Shown: positions 1-6,722, counted from the stretch's first letter. The stretch is 9,027 nucleotides of DNA from Paracoccaceae bacterium (GCA_002400675.1 NVQY01000072.1:2022-11048), one strand, 5' to 3'. Notes: generated by a model not told the origin, from the sequence alone. A program made the numbers and translations.

Positions 1-624
1 CAGATGGTCGTGGCGCTCAAACCCCTGCACGACCGCGCGCGGATCAAGCGGGTGGTGGTCTCTACCTATCAATCCGTTTCCGGTGCCGGCAAACAGGGCA
101 TGGACGAGTTGTGGAACCAGACCAAGTCTATCTACAATCCGGTCGACGACAAACCGGCCAGGACATTCACCAAGCAGATTGCCTTTAACGTGATCCCGCA
201 TATCGACGTGTTTCTCGACGGCGGCGAGACCAAGGAAGAATGGAAGATGGCCGCCGAAACCAAAAAGATCATCGACCCGGCGATCAAGGTCACCGCCACC
301 TGCGTACGCGTGCCGGTGTTTGTCGGCCACTCAGAGGCGATAAACATCGAGTTCGAAGAGTTCCTGGACGAGGACGAAGCCCGCGACATCCTGCGCGAGG
401 CCCCCGGCATCATGGTGATCGACAAACGCGAAGACGGCGGCTACGTCACCCCGGTTGAATGCGTCGGCGATTATGCGACCTTCATCAGCCGCATCCGTCA
501 GGACAGCACCATCGACAACGGTCTGAACCTGTGGTGCGTGTCCGACAACCTGCGCAAGGGCGCGGCGCTGAACGCGGTACAGATCGCCGAAACGCTGGGT
601 ACGCGGGTGTTGAAAAAGGGCTAA
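1..624 (+). CDS. asd: Aspartate-semialdehyde dehydrogenase, C-terminal part (5' end outside window)
   Basis: This enzyme reduces beta-aspartyl phosphate to aspartate semialdehyde with NADPH. The step is shared by lysine/diaminopimelate, threonine and methionine synthesis and takes place in the cytoplasm. The frame is open from base 1 and ends at TAA 622-624, giving 207 residues of a family that is usually about 340 long, so the NADPH-binding N-terminus and the catalytic Cys lie upstream of the window. The visible part matches the family: QMVVALKPLHD at the left edge, the VVVSTYQSVSGAG segment, NVIPHID, and CVRVPVFVGHSEA, which carries the substrate-binding Arg (R103 of the fragment) and the active-site His (H110). 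The ATG at 4-6 is internal to the protein and is not the start. Identification is secure. No clear terminator follows the stop codon. Confidence 0.95.
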   Translation, partial: QMVVALKPLHDRARIKRVVVSTYQSVSGAGKQGMDELWNQTKSIYNPVDDKPARTFTKQIAFNVIPHIDVFLDGGETKEEWKMAAETKKIIDPAIKVTATCVRVPVFVGHSEAINIEFEEFLDEDEARDILREAPGIMVIDKREDGGYVTPVECVGDYATFISRIRQDSTIDNGLNLWCVSDNLRKGAALNAVQIAETLGTRVLKKG

Positions 625-663
625 GGCGTTCGACAAGCCAAACTGCGGGCAATTCAGTTGTTG

Positions 664-882
664 CTATTCGGCAGACACCAGAAAATGCCCCACGACCTCT
701 TTCTTCAGGGCGTCGCGGGTGCCTGGTTCTCGCAGGGCGTGGCGGACATCCGGCTCTTGCGGCGGGGTGTCGGACGAGAAATTCTCGTACATTTTGACGA
801 TTTCGACAAAGCCTTTATCGAATCTATCGTCCAAAGCCGTGCGTTCGCGCGCGACCAACTCAACTGACCTAACAGTCGTCAT
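664..882 (-). CDS. Small hypothetical protein (72 aa)
   Basis: I do not recognise this protein. It is a 72-residue, charged, soluble-looking product with no membrane segment, no Cys and no obvious motif. It starts MTTVRSVELVARERT and ends VVGHFLVSAE. The case for a real gene is a GGGGAG Shine-Dalgarno sequence 7 nt before the ATG at 882 and G/C-ending codons over its second half. It is divergent from the nitrilase-like gene at 1063, and the two could share the control region at about 883-982. Two plus-strand ORFs cover the same bases but lack comparable start signals. It could be an intact accessory gene or the leftover end of a longer one. Whether it is functionally linked to the 594-residue protein cannot be told from sequence alone. 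Confidence 0.5.
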   Translation of the reverse strand: MTTVRSVELVARERTALDDRFDKGFVEIVKMYENFSSDTPPQEPDVRHALREPGTRDALKKEVVGHFLVSAE

Positions 883-982
883 GCATAATCTCCCCGGCCA
901 ATTGCCATTCGAAAAATCGACGCAATAGCTGTCGATGTTATGTCACAGTAGAAATATCTTTGCAATAAGACGCTAAGGAGTC
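883..982. promoter_or_regulatory. A/T-rich divergent control region
   Basis: This stretch separates the minus-strand 72-residue ORF from the plus-strand leader ORF and nitrilase-like gene. It is clearly richer in A and T than the flanking core genes and should hold promoters for both directions. Candidate -10-like hexamers exist (for example TGTTAT at 936-941 and CAATAA at 963-968), but none pairs with a convincing -35. I therefore call the region and not a specific promoter. A strong AAGGAG Shine-Dalgarno at 975-980 ends it on the plus side. Confidence 0.35.
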
Positions 983-1066
983 ATGAATGGCCCCACCCCC
1001 AGAGTAGCGGAAAATTGTGAATATTTTATGCAACAACATTACATCACCACAGGCCATTTAGAGTGA
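983..1066 (+). CDS. Putative 27-residue leader ORF, coupled to the downstream gene
   Basis: A short ORF beginning MNGPTPRVAENCEYF and ending TTGHLE lies just before the nitrilase-like gene. Its TGA (1064-1066) overlaps that gene's GTG start (1063-1065) as the four bases GTGA, an arrangement typical of translational coupling. AAGGAG at 975-980 is the only strong ribosome-binding site in the area. Its spacing to the ATG at 983 is short (2 nt). It is better placed (6 nt) for the ATG at 987, which would encode only MAPPPE before TAG at 1005-1007. The ORF may be a leader or coupling peptide, or simply the open sequence through which ribosomes reach the GTG. It could also be the true N-terminus of the main protein if a frameshift separates them. 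No homology is recognised. Confidence 0.35.
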   Translation: MNGPTPRVAENCEYFMQQHYITTGHLE

Positions 1067-2847
1067 ACTCTGGGTCCGCCACTGTCGGCAGCGCCATCCG
1101 GGCCGTCCTTCCGAAAGGGTCAAATCCAGAGAATTCCCCGCCCGGGTTGACGGCGCGATCACGACTGAATGCCCCAGACGCACGCCAGAATCTCGAACTT
1201 TGGCGTGATCCACCGGCTTTCGCACCAGATTTGTTTGCGGCTTCTGCCTACCTTTGTAAATTGGGGGGAGTCCTGCCGTATTTCAATCCCTCGCCGTATT
1301 TTTCAGGCGGTGAGAACTGCCAGTTTGGGTTGAATCAAGAAGATAGGAAAAAGGCGGACGACGCTTCCATCACCTGGCGCCAGACCAGCAAGTTTCCCGA
1401 ATTTTGCAAAGACCTATGGAAGACACTGACCAAGAATTGGGACAACCCGTTGCTGCCGGGGTTTTACGACCGGGTAGAAGACTGCGCGCCTGAATGGTGG
1501 AAGGCGGCCCTGACACTTACGATGGTTGCCGACATGGCCTGCGAACGCATCCTGCAAGGGAAGGCGGAAAAATTCGACACGGAAGGCCCGTTCGAACGAA
1601 TGATCAAATGGTCCTATCTTGTTCAAGAGAAGAAGGCTCAAAGCAAATCTGTGGAATTTCGCCCACCAGCCAGCCTGACCATGGTTGCCGATACCAGTGT
1701 TGTCTGCGTTCTGCCCAAGATGCGCATCGCACCGGTCGGGGCTACATTGCGCAATGTGTCGCGCAACCTGTCACTGTTGCCAGGGCGGGGCGAAGTGCGG
1801 TGTTATTGGTCCAATATCGGCGACACGGCAACACCAAGCGAAGACAACGAGACCCTGGATATTCTGTTGATTCCAGAACCACGACGCATCGGCTCCATAG
1901 ACTTTGTGCCCCAGGCAAACGGGAACCGTACAAACAACGTTTTGCACAGGGAAAAGTGGAACTGGGATAATTTCGATCTGGCACAAAACTGGATAAAAAC
2001 CGAGGGAAACCGCGCCAAGTTTCTAGCGGATTGTGCCAAGCTTCTTCTAAAAGCAAAACGCCAATCCCGCTGCGTGAACGCGGTTATTCTGCCCGAATAT
2101 GCCGTGGATTATGCACTGTTTGAACAGATATGCGACAAGTTGAAAGTTATCGAACCCCGTTTGGAATTCGTGATTTCCGGCTCCAGCAATAACTGCCATG
2201 GACAAAGCGGGAATATGGTTCTGACGCGGGTTTGGGACAGTCAGGAAAAGCCAGAGTTTCACATCACCAACAGCCGCAGAAAACACCATAGATGGCGCAT
2301 GGACCGCCGTCAGGTAGAGGCGTACGCCTTGTCGTCGGCCCTGAACCCAAAAATTGTCAACTGGTGGGAAAACACGCCGCTTGGACGGCGCGAGCTATAT
2401 TTTCACCGGTTTCGCAAAGCTTCGGTGTTTTCGGTCCTGATTTGTGAAGAGTTGGCCCGGTCAGATCCCTGTCATGAAATCCTAAGATCGGTGGCCCCCA
2501 ATCTTATTTTTGCGCTGTTGTTAGACGGGCCGCAAATTCAAAAAAGGTGGCCTGCGCAATATGCATCGAACCTGGCCGATGATCCGGGCAGTTCCGTACT
2601 GACTTTTACGTCATATGGCCTGATAGAAAGAGCTAATCTTCAGGGGCATTTCGATCCCAATTTCTCGATTGCAATGTGGAAGGACGACACAGGAAAAGTT
2701 GTTGAGATCCCGATGCCCCAGAGCGATGGACCGCGTGGCGTTCTCCTGTCTCTATGGCCCGAGCATATTCGTGACATAACGATTACTGGCAAACGCTCGG
2801 AAGAACGCGCCTGGCGCTATAGCAGTCATTTCCCAATCGTTCTGTGA
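1063..2847 (+). CDS. Nitrilase-like (carbon-nitrogen hydrolase fold) protein with N-terminal helical domain; candidate defence gene
   Basis: This 594-residue protein starts at GTG; the frame is closed upstream by TGA at 1018-1020 and no earlier usable start exists. Residues 1-50 look unstructured. About 55-190 is a helical domain (DLFAASAYLCKLGG; EWWKAALTLTMVADMAC at 144-160). A conserved-looking linker follows (VLPKMRIAPVG, 216-226). About 260-560 resembles a nitrilase-fold domain: ILLIPEP (267-273), AVILPEY with candidate catalytic E345, RKHHRWRMDRRQ with candidate K407, and SVLICEELAR with candidate C461. LDGPQ (487-491) and DPGSSVLTFTSYGL (507-520) follow. The order and spacing fit the Glu-Lys-Cys amidase triad. 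From memory, a similar domain is fused to the reverse transcriptase of DRT type 1 (UG1) defence systems; no reverse transcriptase is present here. The substrate is unknown. The gene is more A/T-rich than its neighbours and sits alone in an accessory gap, which suggests transfer. The family call is inferred from motifs only. Confidence 0.75.
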   Translation: MNSGSATVGSAIRAVLPKGSNPENSPPGLTARSRLNAPDARQNLELWRDPPAFAPDLFAASAYLCKLGGVLPYFNPSPYFSGGENCQFGLNQEDRKKADDASITWRQTSKFPEFCKDLWKTLTKNWDNPLLPGFYDRVEDCAPEWWKAALTLTMVADMACERILQGKAEKFDTEGPFERMIKWSYLVQEKKAQSKSVEFRPPASLTMVADTSVVCVLPKMRIAPVGATLRNVSRNLSLLPGRGEVRCYWSNIGDTATPSEDNETLDILLIPEPRRIGSIDFVPQANGNRTNNVLHREKWNWDNFDLAQNWIKTEGNRAKFLADCAKLLLKAKRQSRCVNAVILPEYAVDYALFEQICDKLKVIEPRLEFVISGSSNNCHGQSGNMVLTRVWDSQEKPEFHITNSRRKHHRWRMDRRQVEAYALSSALNPKIVNWWENTPLGRRELYFHRFRKASVFSVLICEELARSDPCHEILRSVAPNLIFALLLDGPQIQKRWPAQYASNLADDPGSSVLTFTSYGLIERANLQGHFDPNFSIAMWKDDTGKVVEIPMPQSDGPRGVLLSLWPEHIRDITITGKRSEERAWRYSSHFPIVL

Positions 2848-2944
2848 ATCGGCACCTATCCGGCGCGTTATTTGCCACATCAACCACGCTTTCTTCTGCC
2901 AGAATTGAACACTTTAGGAATGGGTTTGCCCTATTTGCCCCCCC
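2848..2944. other. Convergent intergenic stretch
   Basis: These 97 bases lie between the stop codons of the nitrilase-like gene (plus) and the carbonic anhydrase gene (minus). I see no G/C stem followed by a T run in either direction, so no terminator can be called, although one would be expected between converging genes. GGGCAAA occurs twice on the minus strand just after the carbonic anhydrase stop, without forming a hairpin. Confidence 0.4.
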
Positions 2945-3595
2945 TCAAACCTGAATAAACTTTTCCTTCGCCGGATCAAAACACTGTAACCCGCCCTCGC
3001 CGATGTCGGTCCACAGCCCGTGCAGGCTCAGCTCTCCTTCGGCAACCGCCTCGGACACAAACGGGAAGGTCATCAAATTCTCCAGCGAGGTGATCACCGC
3101 GTGCTTTTCCAGCTGGTTGATCTGCTCGGCTTCGTCTTCGATATCCGCCACCTGATCGAATTTGGGCCGCAGGATATCCATCCACCTCCCGACAAAGCTT
3201 TCCTTGGCCTCAAGTTCCGGCGCGCGGCCCTTGCACATGTCGATACAGCCCTGAATACCGCCGCATTGCGAATGCCCCAGCACGATCAGATGCACCACGC
3301 CCAGCACGCTGACCGCGTATTCCACCGCCGCACTGGTGCCGTGGTGGTCGCCGTCCGGTTCATAGGGCGGCACAAGGTTGGCGATGTTACGGTGGATAAA
3401 GAATTCGCCCTGATCCGCGCCAAATATCGACGTCACATGCACCCGGCTGTCGCAGCACGAAATCACCATCGCCCGTGGCCTTTGGCCGTCTGACGCCAAC
3501 CGGCGATACCAGCCACTGTTCTCGGCATAGGACGTCGCTTTCCAGCCGTGATACCGCTGGACCAGATATTTCGGCAAAGGTTTCGCATTTTTCAT
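2945..3595 (-). CDS. Beta-carbonic anhydrase
   Basis: This zinc enzyme interconverts CO2 and bicarbonate in the cytoplasm and supplies bicarbonate to carboxylases or helps pH balance. I place the start at ATG 3593-3595 (216 aa), preceded by AGGG 8 nt upstream. The in-frame ATG at 3613 has no ribosome-binding site and would add six residues. In 216-aa numbering the beta-class signature is complete: SCCDSR with zinc ligand C47 and the D49-R51 dyad, and GHSQCGG with ligands H108 and C111. HRNIANLVPPY (68-78) and GTSAAVEYAV (86-95) are further family blocks. The length is normal for the family, and nothing suggests inactivation. It is transcribed divergently from the HPt-like gene. The symbol is left blank because cynT, can and cah are all used for such genes. 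Confidence 0.95.
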   Translation of the reverse strand: MKNAKPLPKYLVQRYHGWKATSYAENSGWYRRLASDGQRPRAMVISCCDSRVHVTSIFGADQGEFFIHRNIANLVPPYEPDGDHHGTSAAVEYAVSVLGVVHLIVLGHSQCGGIQGCIDMCKGRAPELEAKESFVGRWMDILRPKFDQVADIEDEAEQINQLEKHAVITSLENLMTFPFVSEAVAEGELSLHGLWTDIGEGGLQCFDPAKEKFIQV

Positions 3596-3620
3596 GGTTT
3601 CGACCCTTGTCATTCAGATT

Positions 3621-3657
3621 TGCAATTGCAGCATTACCCTGAATTGTATCCAAATTC
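3621..3657 (-). promoter_or_regulatory. Possible carbonic anhydrase promoter with palindrome
   Basis: Read on the minus strand, TACAAT (plus positions 3643-3648) is a good -10 hexamer upstream of the carbonic anhydrase start, but the matching -35 is poor. The -10 lies inside a short inverted repeat with arms GAATT (3641-3645) and AATTC (3653-3657). Between it and the gene is the perfect 10-bp palindrome TGCAATTGCA (3621-3630). Both palindromes are positioned as possible operators; the assignment is weak. Confidence 0.3.
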
Positions 3658-3687
3658 GAGCGATTAAAACACCCCTGATCAACCTTT

Positions 3688-3709
3688 TGCAAACTTCTGG
3701 CGTGCAAAC
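3688..3709. repeat. Direct repeat TGCAAAC, 15-bp period
   Basis: TGCAAAC occurs at 3688-3694 and again at 3703-3709, in the control region between the divergent carbonic anhydrase and HPt-like genes. A related TTTGCAA-type sequence overlaps the palindrome at 3621-3630. Repeated short motifs between divergent genes can be regulator sites, but seven-base repeats also arise by chance. Confidence 0.3.
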
Positions 3710-3746
3710 CTCAGGTATGCCGTGGGGGCGATTATCTGGGGTGAAT

Positions 3747-4130
3747 ATGGTGGCAACAGTTTTAACACTTGTGCAGAATGAAACGGTTCGTCTGGATCAG
3801 GACCGGCTAAGCGGGCTGTATCATCAGCTGGGCGAGGCCGGGGCCGAAGATGTCGTGTGTCGCGCGATCGAGGAACTGGCCATACGGCTGGCCCAATGCG
3901 AACGTCTGTGGCGGCAACGCGATCAGGCGGGATTGCGCAAATGCGCACGATCGCTGATCGCCATATCCGATCAGATCGGCATGGCCACGCTGGCGCGGGT
4001 TGCGGGCAATGTCACGGATGTCGTCGATGCGGGGGACGCGCCGGCAATCGGGGCCACATTGTTTCGGTTGCTGCGCATCGGCGAACGATCCCTGACCGCG
4101 GTCTGGGATTTGCAGGACCTTTCTGTCTGA
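3747..4130 (+). CDS. HPt-like helical protein lacking the phosphorylatable histidine
   Basis: This 127-residue, all-helical protein begins MVATVLTLVQ and ends WDLQDLSV. The start is ATG 3747 with a GGGGTG just upstream; the frame also allows ATG 3717 and GTG 3741. Residues 62-82 align by eye with the helix of histidine phosphotransfer (HPt) domains, where AHSLKG carries the phospho-accepting His. Here the equivalent is ARSLIA (67-72), so His, Lys and Gly are all replaced. It therefore cannot relay phosphate in the normal way and may be a structural or inhibitory relative. I recall such proteins upstream of the leucyl aminopeptidase gene in Rhodobacteraceae. It is the first gene of a plus-strand cluster, with about 65 bp before the next start. 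Its role is unknown; HPt kinship is an inference from pattern. Confidence 0.75.
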   Translation: MVATVLTLVQNETVRLDQDRLSGLYHQLGEAGAEDVVCRAIEELAIRLAQCERLWRQRDQAGLRKCARSLIAISDQIGMATLARVAGNVTDVVDAGDAPAIGATLFRLLRIGERSLTAVWDLQDLSV

Positions 4131-4136
4131 TCACCC

Positions 4137-4164
4137 TTGCGGGTGGCGTGGGGCAGGCTAATCT
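4137..4164 (+). promoter_or_regulatory. Possible promoter for leucyl aminopeptidase
   Basis: TTGCGG (4137-4142) and TAATCT (4159-4164) with a 16-bp spacer could form a housekeeping promoter directly behind the HPt-like gene. A transcript starting about seven bases later would begin near 4171. That would leave a short leader for the ATG at 4196 and almost none for the ATG at 4172. The match is modest, and read-through from the upstream gene is equally possible. Confidence 0.22.
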
Positions 4165-4195
4165 GGGGCAAATGTCCCTAATGCCGAGTGTTCTC

Positions 4196-5587
4196 ATGGT
4201 CGCCACTTTCTCCACCAACCGCAAAGCGGCAATTCCGCTGCATGTCATTGATCTGTCCGGGTTTGACGACTGGCTGCAAACGCAGGACGAACCGGTGCAG
4301 GCATGGGTTGGTGCCAACAGTTTCAAAGGCGCGCGGGGCGAGGTTCTGATGGTGCCGGGCGTTGATGGCAAACCGGTCATGGCGCTGGCCGGATACGGCA
4401 CCGCAGGGCAAAGGTCGCGGCGACGCTTCCACCTTGCCGCCACAGCTGCCAAGTTGCCGCAGGGCGTGTACGAAATCGCTTCGGGCATCCCGGATGAAAA
4501 TCTGGCGGTCGAATGCTTCGGCTGGTTGATGGCCTCCTATCGTTTCGATCGCTACCGGGGCCATAGCGTCAGTGACGTGCGCCTTGTTGCCCCCGCGACG
4601 GTCGATGCCGCCCGGTTAGAGATCACCGTCGCCGCCGAATGGATGATTCGCGATCTGATCAACACGCCCGCCGCCGACATGGGCCCGGCCGAACTTGAAT
4701 CCGCCGCCGCCGGGGTTGCCGCCGCCCATGATGCCGAAATCTCGGTGATCCGTGGCGACGAGTTGCTGACGCAGAACTTTCCGATGATCCACGCGGTGGG
4801 CCGTGCCGCCGATCAGGCGACCCGCGCGCCCCGGCTGATCGACATGCGCTGGGGCAAAATGGGGCCAACCCTGACGCTGGTGGGCAAGGGCGTGTGTTTC
4901 GACACCGGCGGGCTGAACCTGAAGCCGAGTGGCAGCATGGGGCAGATGAAAAAGGACATGGGCGGGGCCGCAAATGTTCTGGGGCTGGCGCAGATGATCA
5001 TGGCGCTGAACCTGCCGTTGCAGCTTCGGGTGCTGATCCCGACGGCAGAAAACTCGGTTTCCGGCAATTCCTATCGCCCCGGCGATGTGCTGACCTCGCG
5101 CAAGGGGCTGACGGTGGAAATCAATAATACCGACGCCGAAGGCCGGTTGGTTCTGGCCGATGCGCTGGCGCTGGCCGACGAAGAGACCCCCGATCTGGTG
5201 GTCTCCATGGCCACCCTGACCGGGGCCGCGCGGGTCGCCGTGGGGTCGGACATTGCGCCGTTTTACACTGATGACACGCCCACCGCCCATAACCTTAGCG
5301 ACGCCGCCGCGCGGGTCGAAGACCCGGTCTGGCGTATGCCGTTCCACGACCCTTACGAGCTGAACATCGAACCGGCCATTGCCGATCTGGACAACGCGCC
5401 CTCGGGTGGGTTTGCCGGGTCGATCACCGCCGCCCTGTTCCTGCGCCGCTTTGTCGAAAAATCGCGCTATGTGCATTTCGACATCTACGGCTGGCAATTG
5501 GCAAACGCCCCGGCCCGCCCCAAGGGCGGCGTGGGGCAAGGTCCGCGCGCCATTCTGGACGCCCTGCCCGACCTGCTGAACCTGTGA
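4196..5587 (+). CDS. Leucyl aminopeptidase family protein (peptidase M17)
   Basis: This cytoplasmic two-metal exopeptidase removes N-terminal residues from peptides. From ATG 4196 it is 463 aa, a usual length for the short alphaproteobacterial M17 branch. ATG 4172 and 4181 are alternatives; I prefer 4196 because a GAG lies 7 nt upstream and MVATFSTNRKAAIPLHVID resembles the family N-terminus. The catalytic C-terminal domain is intact. VGKGVCFDTGG gives metal ligands K231 and D236, LKPSG gives K243, KKDMGG gives D254, and the signature NTDAEGRL gives D313, E315 and catalytic R317. The spacings match bovine lens and E. coli leucyl aminopeptidase. Its TGA overlaps the GTG of the NlpC/P60 gene, implying coupled expression. 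Together the two suggest stepwise peptide degradation, perhaps of murein peptides (inference). Confidence 0.93.
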   Translation: MVATFSTNRKAAIPLHVIDLSGFDDWLQTQDEPVQAWVGANSFKGARGEVLMVPGVDGKPVMALAGYGTAGQRSRRRFHLAATAAKLPQGVYEIASGIPDENLAVECFGWLMASYRFDRYRGHSVSDVRLVAPATVDAARLEITVAAEWMIRDLINTPAADMGPAELESAAAGVAAAHDAEISVIRGDELLTQNFPMIHAVGRAADQATRAPRLIDMRWGKMGPTLTLVGKGVCFDTGGLNLKPSGSMGQMKKDMGGAANVLGLAQMIMALNLPLQLRVLIPTAENSVSGNSYRPGDVLTSRKGLTVEINNTDAEGRLVLADALALADEETPDLVVSMATLTGAARVAVGSDIAPFYTDDTPTAHNLSDAAARVEDPVWRMPFHDPYELNIEPAIADLDNAPSGGFAGSITAALFLRRFVEKSRYVHFDIYGWQLANAPARPKGGVGQGPRAILDALPDLLNL

Positions 5588-6348
5588 ATACCCCGGTTGA
5601 TCCTTTGACCTCAAACCGCGCACAGGTAATTGCGCCGGTGGCCAACCTCATGCGCGCACCGGGCGGCCCACGGGACCGGCAGGTACTTTTTGGCGAACGT
5701 GTTGAGACCCAAGGCACCGCTGATGGCTGGACCCGGATCAAGGCCGACAAGGACGGGTACACCGGCTATGTCGCCAGCCCGTCTTTGGGGCCAGACCACC
5801 CGCCAACCCACTGGATCAGCGCACCTTCCAGCCATATCTACAGCGCGGCCGATCTGAAATCCCCGGACCTGATGGCGCTTAGCTTTGGCAGCCGGATCAC
5901 CATGATCTCGCAGACGGGAAAATACATTGAAACCCGCGCTGGCTTCATTCCCCGCACCCATCTGACCCCGGTTGGCACCCATATGAACGACCCGCTGGAG
6001 GTCGCCAGGCTGTTTCTAGGCTCGCCCTATCTTTGGGGGGGCAACAGCCGCTTTGGCCTTGATTGTTCCGGTTTGGTTCAGGCGGCATATCTGGCCTGCG
6101 GTCGGCCCTGTCCGGGCAACAGCCATCAACAGGAAACCGCGCTTGGGGCGGTTCTGTCGGCGGGCACGGCACCCCGGCGCGGCGATCTGCTGTTCTGGAA
6201 GGGTCATGTGGCGATGGTGGTCGACGCCGATACAGTCCTGCACGCAAATGCGTTTCATATGGCCGTCAGTTACGAGCCATTGCAAGGCGCGGTTGAGCGG
6301 ATCAAAGCGCAAGGCGAAGGCCCTGTGGCCAGCCACATACGCCCCTGA
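5584..6348 (+). CDS. SH3b-NlpC/P60 family cysteine peptidase
   Basis: This 254-residue protein starts at GTG 5584, overlapping the aminopeptidase stop by four bases (GTGA). Residues of about 15-130 form bacterial SH3-like modules (for example VANLMRAPGG; GWTRIKADKDGYTGYV). About 135-254 is the NlpC/P60 domain: SPYLWGGNSRFGLDCSGLVQ with nucleophile C161, RRGDLLFWKGHVAMVV with H208, and VLHANAFH with the third catalytic position H220. The family cleaves gamma-D-glutamyl-diaminopimelate bonds in murein peptides. There is no signal peptide, so the protein is probably cytoplasmic and acts on imported peptides, like the YkfC or dipeptidyl-peptidase VI type, not on the wall itself. Coupling to an M17 aminopeptidase supports peptide recycling. 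All catalytic residues are present; substrate specificity is inferred. Confidence 0.92.
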   Translation: MNTPVDPLTSNRAQVIAPVANLMRAPGGPRDRQVLFGERVETQGTADGWTRIKADKDGYTGYVASPSLGPDHPPTHWISAPSSHIYSAADLKSPDLMALSFGSRITMISQTGKYIETRAGFIPRTHLTPVGTHMNDPLEVARLFLGSPYLWGGNSRFGLDCSGLVQAAYLACGRPCPGNSHQQETALGAVLSAGTAPRRGDLLFWKGHVAMVVDADTVLHANAFHMAVSYEPLQGAVERIKAQGEGPVASHIRP

Positions 6349-6356
6349 TTTGCCGG

Positions 6357-6713
6357 CTACTTGACGGCCCGGATCAGTTTGCGCTCCAACACCCGCAGCA
6401 CGGTTTTCAGGTCTGGCCCGCGCTTCAAAACCTGTCCGTCCATGGCAACAACCGAATATTGCCCCTGACGGGCCCGCAGCGCCGGGCGTTTTTCGATGCG
6501 GTACAGTGGATGTTCGGCGGTGCGGCGAAAGACCGAAAACACCGCCAGTTCTTTCAGGCAGGAAATCCCGTAGTCGCGCCATTCTCCGGCGGAGACCATC
6601 CGGCCATAAAGCGACAGGATGACGGCCAGTTCCTTGCGGTCAAACGCAACCTGAACCGGGATCGGACCGCTGGAAGATTTACCGGGAAACTGACTGGGCC
6701 GTTGGATTGTCAT
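6357..6713 (-). CDS. DUF2794 domain-containing protein
   Basis: This is a conserved alphaproteobacterial protein of unknown function. From ATG 6713 it has 118 residues, beginning MTIQRPSQFPG. A TTG at 6731 would add six residues but has no ribosome-binding site. The family core is evident: VAFDRKELAVILSLYGRMV, GEWRDYGI, AVFSVFRRTAEHPLYRIEKRP, and near the end GQVLKRGPDLKTVLRVLERKL. It is soluble and rich in Arg/Lys, with no membrane segment and no enzymatic motif that I can name. It ends tail-to-tail with the NlpC/P60 gene, with only 8 bp between the two stops. A perfect 7-bp inverted repeat lies directly upstream of the start. The family assignment is firm; nothing can be said about its activity. 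Confidence 0.9.
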   Translation of the reverse strand: MTIQRPSQFPGKSSSGPIPVQVAFDRKELAVILSLYGRMVSAGEWRDYGISCLKELAVFSVFRRTAEHPLYRIEKRPALRARQGQYSVVAMDGQVLKRGPDLKTVLRVLERKLIRAVK

Positions 6714-6722
6714 GCCCCAGAG

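Noticed and set aside
633..663. Terminator after asd
   Set aside because: Only a 5-bp stem (AACTG/CAGTT) with no T run.
658..928. Two plus-strand ORFs (658-867 and 719-928)
   Set aside because: They overlap the minus-strand ORF at 664-882, which has a good ribosome-binding site; neither plus-strand ORF has comparable start signals.
1519..1695. LTMVAD repeated twice in the nitrilase-like protein
   Set aside because: The two copies fall in different structural contexts (a helix and a linker) and the resemblance does not extend beyond about six residues, so it is probably chance.
3594..3746. Extended N-terminus of the HPt-like frame back to 3594
   Set aside because: It would overlap the carbonic anhydrase start and run through the divergent control region; the extra residues look non-coding.
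3857..4195. Extended N-terminus of the aminopeptidase frame back to 3857
   Set aside because: It overlaps the HPt-like gene in another frame, its translation resembles no M17 N-terminus, and better starts exist at 4172-4196.
4616..5623. Long minus-strand ORF (335 codons) opposite the leucyl aminopeptidase gene
   Set aside because: It is antisense to the conserved catalytic half of an intact M17 gene. Its translation is low-complexity, rich in Gly, Arg, His and Gln, as expected for the shadow of a G/C-rich gene.
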